Shown in pieces: positions 1 through 10,092 of a DNA stretch of 64,000 bases (the stretch's first letter is position 1; every line of letters starts with the position of its first letter). Below the pieces are notes generated by a model that made no database searches, was not told the DNA's origin, and saw nothing but the letters and a program-made list of their open reading frames with translations. This DNA is from Tuctoria greenei (Eukaryota; Streptophyta; Magnoliopsida; Poales; Poaceae), in assembly GCA_036927565.1 (NCBI GenBank), contig JAYESD010000001.1, forward strand, positions 14,322,001 through 14,386,000, written 5' to 3'. A program made the translations under genes and the position numbers.

Positions 1-329
1 GGTTGCGGAAGTAGCCATGAGGCAAAGTGTACAGGCTTAGGATCATGGGGCACTGGCTTAGGGTGCAAGACCAGGCTAAGCAGGTTGTACACTTTGGACC
101 TCCCACTGGCGGCGGTGGTGGTAGAGAGCCGTCGAGTGGTGACAGCAGTAGCCACCGGAACACGGAGCCTGTGTCTGCCGGGTCAGCCCACTATGGAACG
201 GAAATTGGCGTCGTCTTGCTGCTCTCTTCATGGTGGGAGGGTCGAGGGGAGCCGACGATGGACTGAGGGTTCACCATTGAGGTGAGGCTTGTAAATACAA
301 AAAAGTGCCCTCTACCTGGCGCGCCAAAA
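1..329 (-). mobile_element. Leader region of a minus-strand Tat-type gypsy element (partial, runs off left edge)
   Basis: This stretch lies immediately inside an LTR whose inner edge is at 330. A primer-binding-site-like sequence abuts the LTR on the minus strand, so this is the untranslated leader, or the very start, of an element reading leftward out of the window. I see no gag motif in any frame of these 329 bases; the two short plus-strand frames here have no recognisable domain. The assignment is by position and PBS type only. Confidence 0.55.
313..329 (-). other. Primer-binding site of the minus-strand Tat-type element
   Basis: Read on the minus strand, this is TTTTGGCGCGCCAGGTA, directly adjacent to the LTR edge at 330. 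TTGGCGCGCCAGGTAG-type sites are typical of Tat/RIRE2-like gypsy elements of grasses. It fixes the orientation (5' LTR to the right, body to the left) and the LTR boundary. Confidence 0.7.
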
Positions 330-557
330 TGTCGAAGTGTTTTTGCGACACTTCCCCCGGACCTGCTAAGGAGCAGCCTGCAGAGGTCCTTTTTAGGAGG
401 GGCGAATTTCTTGGAACTACGAGCTAGATGAAGATGGAGGATTTTTATGTGGTTCGGGCCGCCGGAAAGTGTAATACCCTACATCCATGGGGGGTTGTGT
501 TGTATTGTATGAGTGAGGTGTGAGAGAACCCCCCTTTTCTGTCATGGTTGCCTGGTC

Positions 558-565
558 CTCTTATA
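558..565 (-). promoter_or_regulatory. TATA-like box of the Tat-type LTR
   Basis: CTCTTATA on the plus strand reads TATAAGAG on the minus strand, the direction of transcription for this LTR. About 230 bases separate it from the inner LTR edge, a usual place for an LTR promoter. Confidence 0.4.
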
Positions 566-663
566 GGTGAAGGGCCGACATGTTACATTATGACCGGGGC
601 CCGAGAGGTGGTCTCGGGTTAATTAGTCATAAAAGTGTGTTAACGTGCTATTAATAACACTTG

Positions 664-767
664 ATGGTTTTCATGGTGCACTAACGTGTCCTGATGACAC
701 ATTAATGGTTTTCATGGTGCACTAAGGTGTCTTGATGACACATAATGTTGTGTTGATGACGCGTTAA
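664..767. repeat. Tandem repeat, period about 41 bp, inside the Tat-type LTR
   Basis: The word ATGGTTTTCATGGTGCACTA recurs at 664 and 705, and a shorter degenerate third unit follows near 745. Each unit ends in a TGATGACAC-like segment. It lies in the presumed U3 of the minus-strand LTR, where such repeats often act as enhancer-like modules; that role is inferred. Confidence 0.65.
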
Positions 768-885
768 TGTGGTCTGGAGTGCACACATCGCCTTCTAGAG
801 CTGCGGGACACGCGGTGGCGGCATCGGACCTCTCCTCAGCGGAGAGGCTAGGTCCGGAGTCCTTGGGACGCATGGCACCACCGAA

Positions 886-1068
886 GGTCTAGAGCCGCGA
901 ACTACGTGGCAGCACCGGAGCCACCCTTAGCAGGGAGGTAGGTCTAGAGCCGCGGGTCACGTGGAAGCACCGACGGTCTGGAGCCGTGGAGCACGTGGCA
1001 GCACCGGAGCCACCCTTGGCAGGGAGGCAGATCTGGAGCTTCGGACTTGTGGCAGCACCGGAGCAACC
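886..1068. repeat. Tandem repeat with G-box-like cores inside the Tat-type LTR
   Basis: Units beginning GGTCTAGAGCCGCG or GGTCTGGAGCCGTG start near 886, 941, 975 and 1030, with a period of about 55 bp (one unit shortened to about 34). Each carries a CACGTGG-like core followed by AGCACCGGAG. A further unit resumes at 34302 beyond the inserted Sirevirus, so the insertion landed inside the array. CACGTG is the classic plant G-box; promoter use here is inferred. Confidence 0.65.
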
Positions 1069-1302
1069 ATTAGTGAAAGTGCTTCCAGGAATGAGCAAAT
1101 GAGATCCTAACCACATTGTTGAGATGAGCACAGGTTCTAATGAGAGAATGAGGAAAGTGCCAAAAAGAAAGGAGAATGAGGAGCAATGAAGAAAAGAGCT
1201 CAAGAAACAAGTGTAGTAGATCATTGTGTATGGAGTGTGTTAAGGAAACACACCCCAAGAGCTCAAGCACAAATAATCTCACGCATTGCACAAAATTATA
1301 CA

Positions 1303-1803
1303 GGACCAGACTAGTCCGACTGACCCCGGACTAGTCCGATATCTTTCTACACCAGATCGGACAAGTCCTCACAAAGCAGACTTGTCGTAAAAGTCTAGTT
1401 TTTCAAAGACCGGACTAGTCCGATATCACCACGGACTAGTAAGATATCTCTCTGACTAGAATCGGACTAGTCCCCCAAACACTTCACAAGTTGCACAAAA
1501 TCGGACAAGTCCGATAACACAACAGACTAGTTCGATATCTTTCTGATGTCAATCAGACAAGTTCGATATTAGAATGGACTAGTCCGAAAACCTTCTGACC
1601 TAAATCGGACAAGTCCTCCAAGTGCGGACTTGTTCCCCAAATTCACTTAGGGTGTCACCTATCCGGACAAGTCCGATATTCATCGGACCAGTTCGAAGAT
1701 TTCCAGAACCTAAATTGGACAAGTCCGATATTTTGGGACACCTAGGGTTTCCTAAACGCAGCACACCGGACTAGTCCGGTTCCCACCACGGACTAGTCCG
1801 ATC
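1303..1803. repeat. Palindromic motif array (GGACTAGTCC family) in Sirevirus U3
   Basis: I count about 18 variants of a 10-bp word in 500 bases: the perfect palindrome GGACTAGTCC and the pair GGACAAGTCC/GGACTTGTCC, which are reverse complements of each other. Most are followed by GAT and spaced 20-40 bases apart. The array ends about 35 bases upstream of the TATA box. Sirevirus LTRs are known to carry multicopy palindromes just upstream of the promoter; this is a dense version with an ACTAGT core. Confidence 0.9.
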
Positions 1804-1838
1804 TTTCTAAAGCCTAACGGTAACTATTGGAAACCCCA

Positions 1839-1846
1839 TATAAATA
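1839..1846 (+). promoter_or_regulatory. TATA box of the Sirevirus 5' LTR
   Basis: TATAAATA directly downstream of the palindromic array. The same word in the same context occurs in the 3' LTR at 33513 and in the recombined fragment near 10256. Confidence 0.7.
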
Positions 1847-2289
1847 GGTGTGCATGACCCATCTTTCACATCTCTCGACCCCCTGCGCCGTCACACCTTC
1901 CAAGAGCTTAGAAAACACCTCTCCCCATGAAATCCAACACAAGAATGATCAATCCCTTGTGGATACACTTTGGATCATTGGAGAGACACGGTTTTTCACT
2001 CATTGAGCTCTTGGTTTGATTCCCTAACACACTCCTGGGATTTTCATTGTGATCTTAAGAGTGTGTTCTTGGTTGTGTTCATCTTGTAATCTTGGAGAGC
2101 CCTCAACTTGTGAGAAGGCCACTTGAATTTGGTTATTTGCCCTTTGTGATTAGTGAAGAGGATTGGTGTAACACCCTCATTTTCATGCATCATGCCTTGC
2201 ATACACTCATATACATGTTTAACATTAACCCACAACAAGAGAAACGAGTTTAAAATTGATTTGAAGCAAAACCGCACTTAAAATGCAGG

Positions 2290-2625
2290 AAAGTGTAGAC
2301 TAGTCCAATTTTACTGAGGACTAGTCCGATTTCTCTCTGACTAAAATGGACTTGTCCGTTTTTGCTGCGGACTAGTCCGATTTTGCCTCTGGAAACTTTC
2401 GGACTTGTCTGATTTTGTGCGGACTAGTCCAATATTCCAAGAATCCTTGAAAACTTGCTAAGTCCTTGGACTTTTCCGGACTAGTCCGGTGTTCCAGTAG
2501 ACTTTTCCGTTTTCCGCTCTGACTAAAGTCGAACTTGTCCGATTTTTGGCCAGATTTGTCCGATTTTCTTTCTGGACAACTTCGGACTAGTCCGGTCCTT
2601 TTCGGACTTGTCTGATATTTCGCGA
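2290..2625. repeat. Palindromic motif array (GGACTAGTCC family) in the gypsy LTR
   Basis: About twelve variants of GGACTAGTCC, GGACTTGTCC and decayed forms, most followed by GAT, GTT or GGT, sit between the LTR start and its TATA box. This is the same word family and the same position relative to the promoter as in the copia LTR, although the two LTRs otherwise share no obvious sequence. Confidence 0.88.
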
Positions 2626-2782
2626 CTCCGAGTTGATCTTTTGTTTTACGACTTGTTTCTTGGGTTTCATGTTAAGTGGGCCTAGGGATGTCGTGCCCAA
2701 CTCTTTTAGAGCCCATGTGGGACTCTAAACCGGCCTCTACTCCTCTCAAACTTGAAATATATCTAACCCTAGCCTCCACCTC

Positions 2783-2790
2783 TATATAAA
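2783..2790 (+). promoter_or_regulatory. TATA box of the Tekay-type 5' LTR
   Basis: TATATAAA follows the palindromic array by about 160 bases. The same word is conserved in the duplicate LTR at 11201-11208. Confidence 0.65.
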
Positions 2791-4982
2791 CAACCCCACC
2801 CCATTGCTTGACATCTATTTGCCACTTTTCCACCCCACCCAAACCCCTAGTTCGTGGAGAGCCACCACCAAGGAGGGAGGAGGGGATCCCAAGCAAGAAG
2901 AAGAGGAGGAGGAAACGAAAGAGGATCAAGATCTCCATCAAGTTTCGTTCTTCATCACCAATTCATCTCCAAGTTCATCCCCAACCCTAGATCATCAAGA
3001 TCCAAGTGTTACCTCCAAGTTTCTTGATTCATTGGAGTCCTAAACACCTGGTATACCTTCTATTCTCTTTTCCTTATGAGAACTCCACCCCTAATCTCCA
3101 AATTTACGTCGATTTAGAAAACCCTAGTTTGCTAGTTCTGTGAAGTGCGGACTAGTCTGGCCTTCTGCAGACTAGTTCGATTTTGCTGACTAAGTTGTGT
3201 TGAATTGATTCTAAAAGTAGATCTAATCAAATCCAAACCTGTATAAACTTGTTAAAAACTATTAGAACTAGTTAGTGATCATTAAAAGCAATCTATTAAC
3301 AAGTTCTACCTTGCATTTGCATTAATCATGCATGTCATGTCATATTGAGTAATATTTGTGCACTCTTTGATTGTGTTTCTTGTCTTGTATAATTATTCTG
3401 CGGATTAGATGGATTTGTGCTAGAGAGTGCCATGGAGGATCTCCAACACCAAGAGTTTGAAGAAGTTGACCCGAACCAACCGCAAGAGCAAGGCAACTGT
3501 CCTTGAAGCATATTGATCCTGTTTTGAAATAAATATTTTGTTTGCAAAATTGCATGATTGTGTCAATTTGATGGGAAATCCTATAGTAGGAAGTTTACTA
3601 GTTTTGTTGACCACCCTTGTCACCTGGAATATATGATAGAGAGTCGGGAAGGGCTTTTTACCTTTTGCTTCGCTTAATGAACTGGGATGGGAAAACAACT
3701 AAACCACTCAACTTAATTATGCATGGATGAGATTATGGTTAACATGAACTGGTTAATATGATATGGTAATGGGTGATCTAAGCAAGCCTGGTATGTGGAT
3801 GGGTTGGATGTTATGCTGGTTTTGCTTGCTTTAGATCTAAGGACCGGTTCGTGGAGCGACCATCCAGGATTTACAGTGCCACCACGAGGCCAAGTATGGG
3901 TGCGGCGTAGCTGATTAATTAGGGCTTTGCCTATTTGGACCATTAGGGATGCTCGGGGAAGGGGTAGTCGGATTGGGTTTGTTGATGATTGGTGGGACTA
4001 CCCTGGGATCCGAATGGCTCAAGAGGGGGCCCTTGGTTGAAGATGTTCTCAGTGGGAGACATCACCACCGGTGAAACCTCAGTGGGGTCTAAATATGCTA
4101 GTAATCCCATTGTAAAGGCTATTTTGTGATCTCTTGTCCACACACCTAAGGAAGTGTGAGACGGAATAATTGAGATTTTATAGTCACCGAAAGGTGATGA
4201 AATCACAAACACATGGGTAAAGTGGTACAACTTCTGCAGAGTGTGTCTAAAACTATCATGGTAGCCGTGCTCCCGGTTATGAGCAACCTAGACCCTCACA
4301 TGATTAGAGGGAACTCGGAATTGGGATGGTATTATGGTTATGGTTGGTATTATGATTATGGATGGTTATGAATTAATTTCTGGTATTAAATATGGATATT
4401 GGTATATGATGATGGATATGGAATATGGACTGGTATTATGATAACTACATGGCTTATGATGGGTTTATTTCATATACATATAATATATTGCTTTTCAAAT
4501 GTTTTACTGTACTTTTTAGCACTCGGCCATTATTATATTCGTCATTTGAAACAGCCACATGTCATACTTTCCACACTTGCTGAGTACAACATGTACTCAC
4601 TCTTGCAATCCCCCCCCCCCAACAGTTGCACGTCAGGATTGTGAGTTTACTGGCGATAATGCGGAGTTCTAGGCCGTGTCTACCGTCAGCTTTGCCTGTG
4701 GTGTTGATTGGAGCTGCGCTATACCCTATTGCTTATGTTGCCTAGCTGTTTAGTTTGCTTAATTAGAGTATTTCCGCTGCATTAGTTGAACTTGCCATTA
4801 ATATTCATTAGAGTTTGTATTCAAGGATAATATGGTTTGTTTAATAAAATTTGGTTAATTAATCTTGCTCTGTGGTAAGTTTCTGTATACTCTTTTGTGA
4901 ATGCACTCGTGTATGTGTGTTGAACATCCTGGACACACATATGCGTTCACTTGGTTCATTTTCGTAACCGGGTGTCACAGTT

Positions 4983-4995
4983 TGGTATCAGAGCC
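4983..4995 (+). other. Primer-binding site (initiator Met tRNA) of the Tekay-type element
   Basis: TGGTATCAGAGCC, complementary to the 3' end of plant initiator-Met tRNA, starts three bases after the LTR end at 4979. Together these fix the 5' LTR boundary. Confidence 0.9.
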
Positions 4996-5241
4996 ACAGG
5001 TTGACCGTAGGATGCAACCTAGATAGAATGGACACTTTAGAGCACATAGGAGCACTCAAGAACCAATGTGTTTTGTTTGGTGTGCTGTTGCTATATATTG
5101 TTTGCTTGTGTGCTTAATAGAGGATTTTGGGATGCTTTAGCATTGCCATGTCCACGTAGGCTAGTTAGTTGTTTAGTTTCATATCCCTTGATGCATATAG
5201 TTGGGGACGTTTTCTAATTCTTACCTATAGCCTTTCTTCAT

Positions 5242-6480
5242 ATGGTGAGGACTCGCAACCAGAGGGATGGCAATGATGAGGAGGAGAACCATGGAGCACC
5301 TCAGAACAACATTGGACAAGTATCTACTCAGGGAGCTATCAACATTGAGCAGCTATTGGCTATGCAAAATCAGCTCATGCAGACCATGATACATACTATG
5401 GGACGGCTGCAGGCTAGCAATAACAATAATCAGCCCCACATGCCTCCACCGCCACCCCCGCCTCCTCATAACCGGTTGGGAGAGTTTATGAGGACTAGGC
5501 CGCCAACCTTTGATCAAGCCGCTGACCCTATGGATGCGGATGATTGGCTCAAGTCTGTGGAGAAGAAACTTGCTATTGTCCAATGCAGTGATTGGGAGAA
5601 GGTCTTATTTGCTTCTCATCAACTAGTTAGAGCAGCTGCGAATTGGTGGGATTCATATTGCAATGCTCATGAGAATCAAGAGAGGATCACTTGGGGGGAA
5701 TTCAAAGAGAGCTTTCGTTCTCATTATGCGCCGGAAGGTGTTATGATTTTGAAGAGGCAAGAATTTGAGAACTTGAGACAAGGAAGATCAAGCGTGAGTG
5801 AATATCTCAATAAGTTCACTCAACTCTCAAGATATGCGCATGAGGATGTTAGCCGGGACAGCCGGAAGCAATACTTGTTCATGAGAGGCTTGAACAATGA
5901 AATCCAAGTGCAACTACTCAACTGTGATTATGCCAATTTTCAGAAGCTTGTGGACAAAGCAATTGTGGTTGAGAACAAGATCCGTGAGATGGAGCAAGAT
6001 AACAAGAGGAAAGCACCATATCAAGGACAGCCGCAAGGAAGTAATGTGCGCCCTCGCTTTGCGCCGCCCAATGCTCCTTATTTCAGCTCCTCTACTCCTA
6101 TACAGTGCCCTGGCTATGCACCGCGCCCAACCCAGTTTGTGCAGCAGCGCCCTGTCATGCAAGCACCTAGGCCACCAATGCCTTTTGCACCTCGTGCCAA
6201 CTATCCTGGTGGCAATGTTCAAAACCAAGCTCGTCCCAATAATTCTGGTGGAGTTAAGAAGTGATATACTTGTGGCGAAGCTGGACACTTTGCGCATCAA
6301 TGTCCCAAGTCAGGCCTTCGTCAAGGAAGCAATGCACCGAGGCAAAACCCAAGACCCAATGGAGGACAGCCACAAGGGAACCGTGGACAGCAGAATTTTG
6401 CTCGTGGCAACGTGAATCATGTCTCAACGGAGGATGCTCAACAAGCGGATGACGTGGTCATTGGTATGTTTCCCGCCAAC
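5242..6480 (+). pseudogene. gag of the Tekay-type element (nonsense-mutated)
   Basis: An ATG at 5242 opens a 340-residue frame. It has an acidic N-terminus, a Pro run (about residues 67-75), then a retrotransposon gag core: PMDADDWL, ASHQL, WW, EGVM and EYLNKFTQLSRYA. The frame stops at a TGA (6262-6264) exactly where the first Cys of the CCHC zinc knuckle should be. The next codons read YTCGEAGHFAHQC, so only that Cys has been lost. In-frame sequence then continues into the protease region. The role in the family is to assemble the virus-like particle and bind RNA. It resembles the gag at 41388-42437 in the window's other Tekay-like element. Confidence 0.88.
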
Positions 6481-6489
6481 CCCAACCCC

Positions 6490-9400
6490 GCGACTATGTT
6501 ATTTGATTCTTGAGCATCGCATTCATTCATTGCATCAAAGTATGTTGCCAAGTATAGTTTGCCTATCTTTCATATGAAGTTTACTCTATTGGTTAAGTCT
6601 CCTGGAGGAGAGATGAGGACAAATATAGTATGTCCAAAAGTAAGCCTTAGAATAAGGGGGGTAGACTTCTCCGCCAACCTCATTGTTTTGGATTCTCATG
6701 GATTGGACATTATACTTGGTATGGACTGGTTGAGGAAGCACCATGGAGTTATTGAGTGTGCCACGAAGACGGTGAAGTTGACTAATGAGGAAGGGATCAC
6801 CATAGAATTCGAAGCATCTCAAACCACACCGAAGTAATTGGAGCTGAATCATATAGATGGTGTCGCAATTGAGGAGGTTCCGGTGGTGTGTGAATTTTTA
6901 GATGTTTTTCTGGACGAGTTGCCAAGTATGCCACCTGATCGAGACATTGAGTTTGTTATTGATTTAATACCTGGAACTGCACCTATAGCTAAGAGTCCAT
7001 ATAGGATGCCTCCTATAGAATTAGCGGAGCTCAAGAAGCAAATTCAAGAGCAACTAGAGAAAGATTTTATTCGCCCTAGTTCTTCATCTTGGGGAGCGCC
7101 CGTGCTGTTTGTGGACAAGAAGGATGGAACCCAAAGGATGTGTGTGGATTACCGAGCTCTCAACGAGGTAACAATCAAGAACAAGTACACCTTGCCACGC
7201 ATAAAGGACTTGTTTGATCAGAAGAAGGGTGCTTGTATCTTCTCTAAGATTGATTTGAGGTCGGGATATTTTCAAATGAAGATTAGACCATGGGACATAC
7301 CCAAAACAGCTTTTGGGATGCGGTATCGATCTTATGAGTACACCGTGATGTCCTTTGGATTGACAAATGTGTCTGCCTACTTTATGTACCTCATGAAAAA
7401 AGTCTTCATGGAGTACATGGATAAGTTTGTCGTGGTGTTTATCGATGATATTATGATCTACTTGAAGGATGAGAAGGAACATGAGGAACACTTGAGGCTT
7501 ACGTTGCAGAAATTGAGGGAGCATCAATTGTATGCCAAGTTCAACAAGTGTCAGTTTTGATTGAAAGAGGTGTCGTTTTTGGGTCATATCATCTCAGGAG
7601 GAGTATTGGTTGACCCCGGAAAAGTGAGAGACGTGTTGAAATGGGAACCACCACAAAACGTAAAGGAAATAAGGAGTTTTCTTGGGATGTCTGGATATTA
7701 CTGTAGATTCATCAAGGACTTTTCCAAGATAGCCAAGCCAATGACAGAATTGTTAATGAAGGGAAAGGCTTTCCAATGGACTCAACCTTGTCAAAATAGT
7801 TTTGAGGAATTGAAGAAGAGGTTGACAACAACCCCAGTTTTGGTACTACCGGATGTGAGCAAGAGTTTTGATATTTATTTCGATGCATCGAGACAAGGAC
7901 TTGGATGTGTATTGATGCAAGAAGGTCAAGTGGTCGCCTATGCATCGAGACAATTGAAGAAACATGAGCAGAATTACCCAACACATGATTTAGAACTTGC
8001 AGCCGTGGTACATGCGTTGAAGATTTGGAGACACTATATCCTTGGACATAGGTGTGAAATCTATACGGATCATAAGAGTTTGAAGTATATTTTCACACAA
8101 ACGGATCTGAACTTGAGGCAATGATGATGGTTGGAGCTCATCAAAGATTATGAATTGGGAATCAACTATCATCCGGGAAAAGCCAACGTAGTGGCCGATG
8201 CGTTGAGTAGAAAAGGAGTAAGTCATCAACTCACAGTTCGAGAGTTGCCATCCGAGTTATGTAAGGAGTTTGAATGGTTGAATCTTGGATTATGAATGAG
8301 ATGGGAATAATGGAGTTAAATCCAACCTTAGAGCAAGAAATTCAAGAGGCACATACCAAGGATGAGGAAATCAAGGAAATCAAGGAAAGGACCAAAGAAG
8401 GGAGAGAATTCAGATTTGATGAAGATGAACATGGTACCTTATGGTCGGGAAAAAGGATTGTTGTGCCAATGTGAAGCATATTCGGGAGACAATATTAAAG
8501 GAGGCACATGACTCGTCGTACTCGATTCACCCTGGTTGTACGAAGATGTACAAAGACTTGAAGACTTGCTATTGGTGGGATAGCATGAAAAAAGACATAG
8601 CTGAATATGTGGAATTGTGTGATGTGTGTCAACGAGTCAAGGCGGAACATCAAAGACCAGCTGGATTATTGCGACCATTGAAGATTCCGGAATGGAAGTG
8701 GGAAGAAATCGGTATGGACTTTATAGTTGGTTTACCACGTACTCAGTCCGGTTACAACTCAATTTGGATAATTGTGGATCGGTTAACTAAGTCAGCCCAC
8801 TTTATTCCCGTCAAGACCACCTATAATGGAGAGAAATTGGCGGAACTGTATATGGGAAGAATAGTATGATTTCATGGAGTTCCGAAGAAGATAGTCTCGG
8901 ATAGAGGTTCACAATTCACTTCCAGGTTTTGGCAAAAATTGCATGAAGCTTTGGGAACGAGGTTGAATTTTCGTTCAACATATCACCCTCAAACGGATGG
9001 ACAAACCAATAGGACCAATCATATTTTGGAGGACATGTTAAGAGCTTTTGCTTTAAAGTATGGGAAAAGTTGGGACAAAATCTTGCCATACGCGGAATTT
9101 TCATACAACAATAGTTACCAAGCAAGCTTGAAAATGTCACCATATGAAGCGCTTTATGGAAGGAAGTGTAGGACACCTTTATTCTGGAATGAGGCAGAGG
9201 AAACTCAAGTATTTGGTTTGGATGTGTTGCAAGAAGCCGAAAAGCAAGTCCAAATGATTCGTGAAAACTTGAGGGTTGTCCAATCAAGACAAAAAGGCTA
9301 TGCGGATAATAGGAGAAGGAAATTAGCCTTTGAAATAGGAGCTTTTGTTTACCTCAAGGTGTCACCAAGGAGAGGTCATAAGAGGTTTAGCATAAGAGGC

Positions 9401-9795
9401 AAGCTAGCACCTCGTTATATTGGACCATTCAAGATTTTGGACAAAATAGGAGAAGTATCGTATAAGTTGGAGATGCCAGCTCATCTTTCGGACGTCCACG
9501 ATGTCTTTCATGTTTCCCAGCTCAAGAAGTGCTTGAGAGTACCGAAAGAACAAGTGACAATGGAAGAATTGGAACTAGAGGAAGATTTGACTTATGCCGA
9601 GCAACTGGTTAAGATCTTGGAAACCAAGGAGAGAGTCACAAGGAACAAGGTGATTCATGGTGTAAAGTTCAACGGAAGAACCACACAAAAAAAAGCAACG
9701 TGGGAATTGGAGGATGATCTCAAGAAGGAATTTCCCTATCTCTTCTCTTTTGCGTCGAATCTCGAGGGCGAGATTCATTTTAAGGGGGGTAGGTT
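6490..9795 (+). pseudogene. pol of the Tekay-type element: PR, RT, RNase H, integrase, chromodomain-like tail (several stops, one frame change)
   Basis: Order follows Ty3/gypsy. The protease motif DSG is broken by TGA at 6511, giving DS-stop-ASHSF. The RT (about 6950-7560) keeps FIDDIMIY. RNase H (about 7850-8240) keeps YFDAS and YTDHKSL. The integrase (about 8470-9330) has the H...CDVCQ zinc region, GMDF, and a degraded second catalytic block near 8900. The tail (about 9590-9750) has the YAEQLVKIL...ATWELEDDLKKEFPYLF pattern of Tekay chromodomain-like ends. Stops sit at 6511, 6835, 7558, 8122 and 8867, mostly TGA where CGA, TGG or GGA is expected. The frame shifts between about 8125 and 8440. 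It is not functional as read. Confidence 0.9.
9779..9795 (+). other. Polypurine tract of the Tekay-type element
   Basis: TTTTAAGGGGGGTAGGT-like tract abuts the TGTAACACCC start of the 3' LTR at 9796. An almost identical tract precedes the 3' LTR of the TR-GAG element at 42742, supporting a shared lineage. Confidence 0.85.
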
Positions 9796-10092
9796 TGTAA
9801 CACCCTCATTTTCATGCATCATGACTTGCATACACTCATATACATGTTTAACATTAACCCACAACAAGAGGAACGAGTTTAAAATTGATTTGAAGCAAAA
9901 CCGCACTTAAAATGCAGGAAATTGCGGACTAGTCCGATTTTACTGAGGACTAGTCCGATTTCTCTCTGACTAAAAATGGACTTGTCCGTTTTTGCTGCGG
10001 ACTAGTCTGATTTTGCCTCTGGAAACTTTCGAACTTGTCCGATTTTGTGTGGACTAGTCCGATTTTGCCTCTGGAAACTTTCGGACTTGTCC
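9796..10092 (+). mobile_element. Tekay-type 3' LTR fragment ending at a palindromic motif
   Basis: It matches the first part of the gypsy LTR (from 2167) and ends inside CGGACTTGTCC at 10082-10092, where the sequence switches to Sirevirus LTR. It also holds a local duplication: GATTTTGCCTCTGGAAACTT follows GGACTAGTCTG near 10000 and occurs again after GGACTAGTCC near 10050, whereas the 5' LTR has it once. Confidence 0.85.

Larger units (their letters stand above)
330..1073 (-). mobile_element. Tat-type gypsy 5' LTR, left piece (split by the Sirevirus)
   Basis: On the plus strand the LTR starts TGTCGAAG at 330 and, after the Sirevirus insertion, ends TATCGACA at 34418. These are the expected TG...CA ends with short inverted termini (TGTCG/CGACA). 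The two pieces sum to about 870 bp, close to the 881-bp LTR of the second Tat element in this window, although the sequences are different families. A minus-strand TATA-like word at 558-565 and two internal tandem repeats lie inside. The body of the element is to the left, outside the window, so the second LTR and the target duplication cannot be checked. Confidence 0.65.
1074..2166 (+). mobile_element. Sirevirus 5' LTR, left part (interrupted by the gypsy element)
   Basis: It aligns by eye with 32742-33839 of the 3' LTR. Near its start it lacks about 40 bases present in the 3' copy (the segment around 32758-32793). It contains the palindromic array (1303-1803), a TATA box at 1839 and the first part of R/U5, and stops at ATTGG, the target site of the gypsy insertion. 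Confidence 0.9.
2167..4979 (+). mobile_element. Tekay-type 5' LTR (2813 bp)
   Basis: It starts TGTAACAC and ends GTGTCACA, with the PBS four bases further on. It contains a palindromic array at 2290-2625, a TATA box at 2783, and two more motif copies near 3148-3181. Very long LTRs are usual for the Tekay/Del lineage. It aligns along its length with 10584-13891 once the CACTA MITE is removed from that copy. Confidence 0.92.

Noticed and set aside
1303..1803. Regularly spaced palindromes reminiscent of a CRISPR array
   Set aside because: Units are short, degenerate and unevenly spaced; they lie in the U3 of a retrotransposon LTR of a plant genome and occur again in other LTRs. No cas genes are present.
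4983..4995. Met-tRNA-like sequences at PBS positions as tRNA genes
   Set aside because: Only the 3' acceptor complement is present, directly after an LTR end; no cloverleaf can be formed. The same holds at 14351 and 39994.
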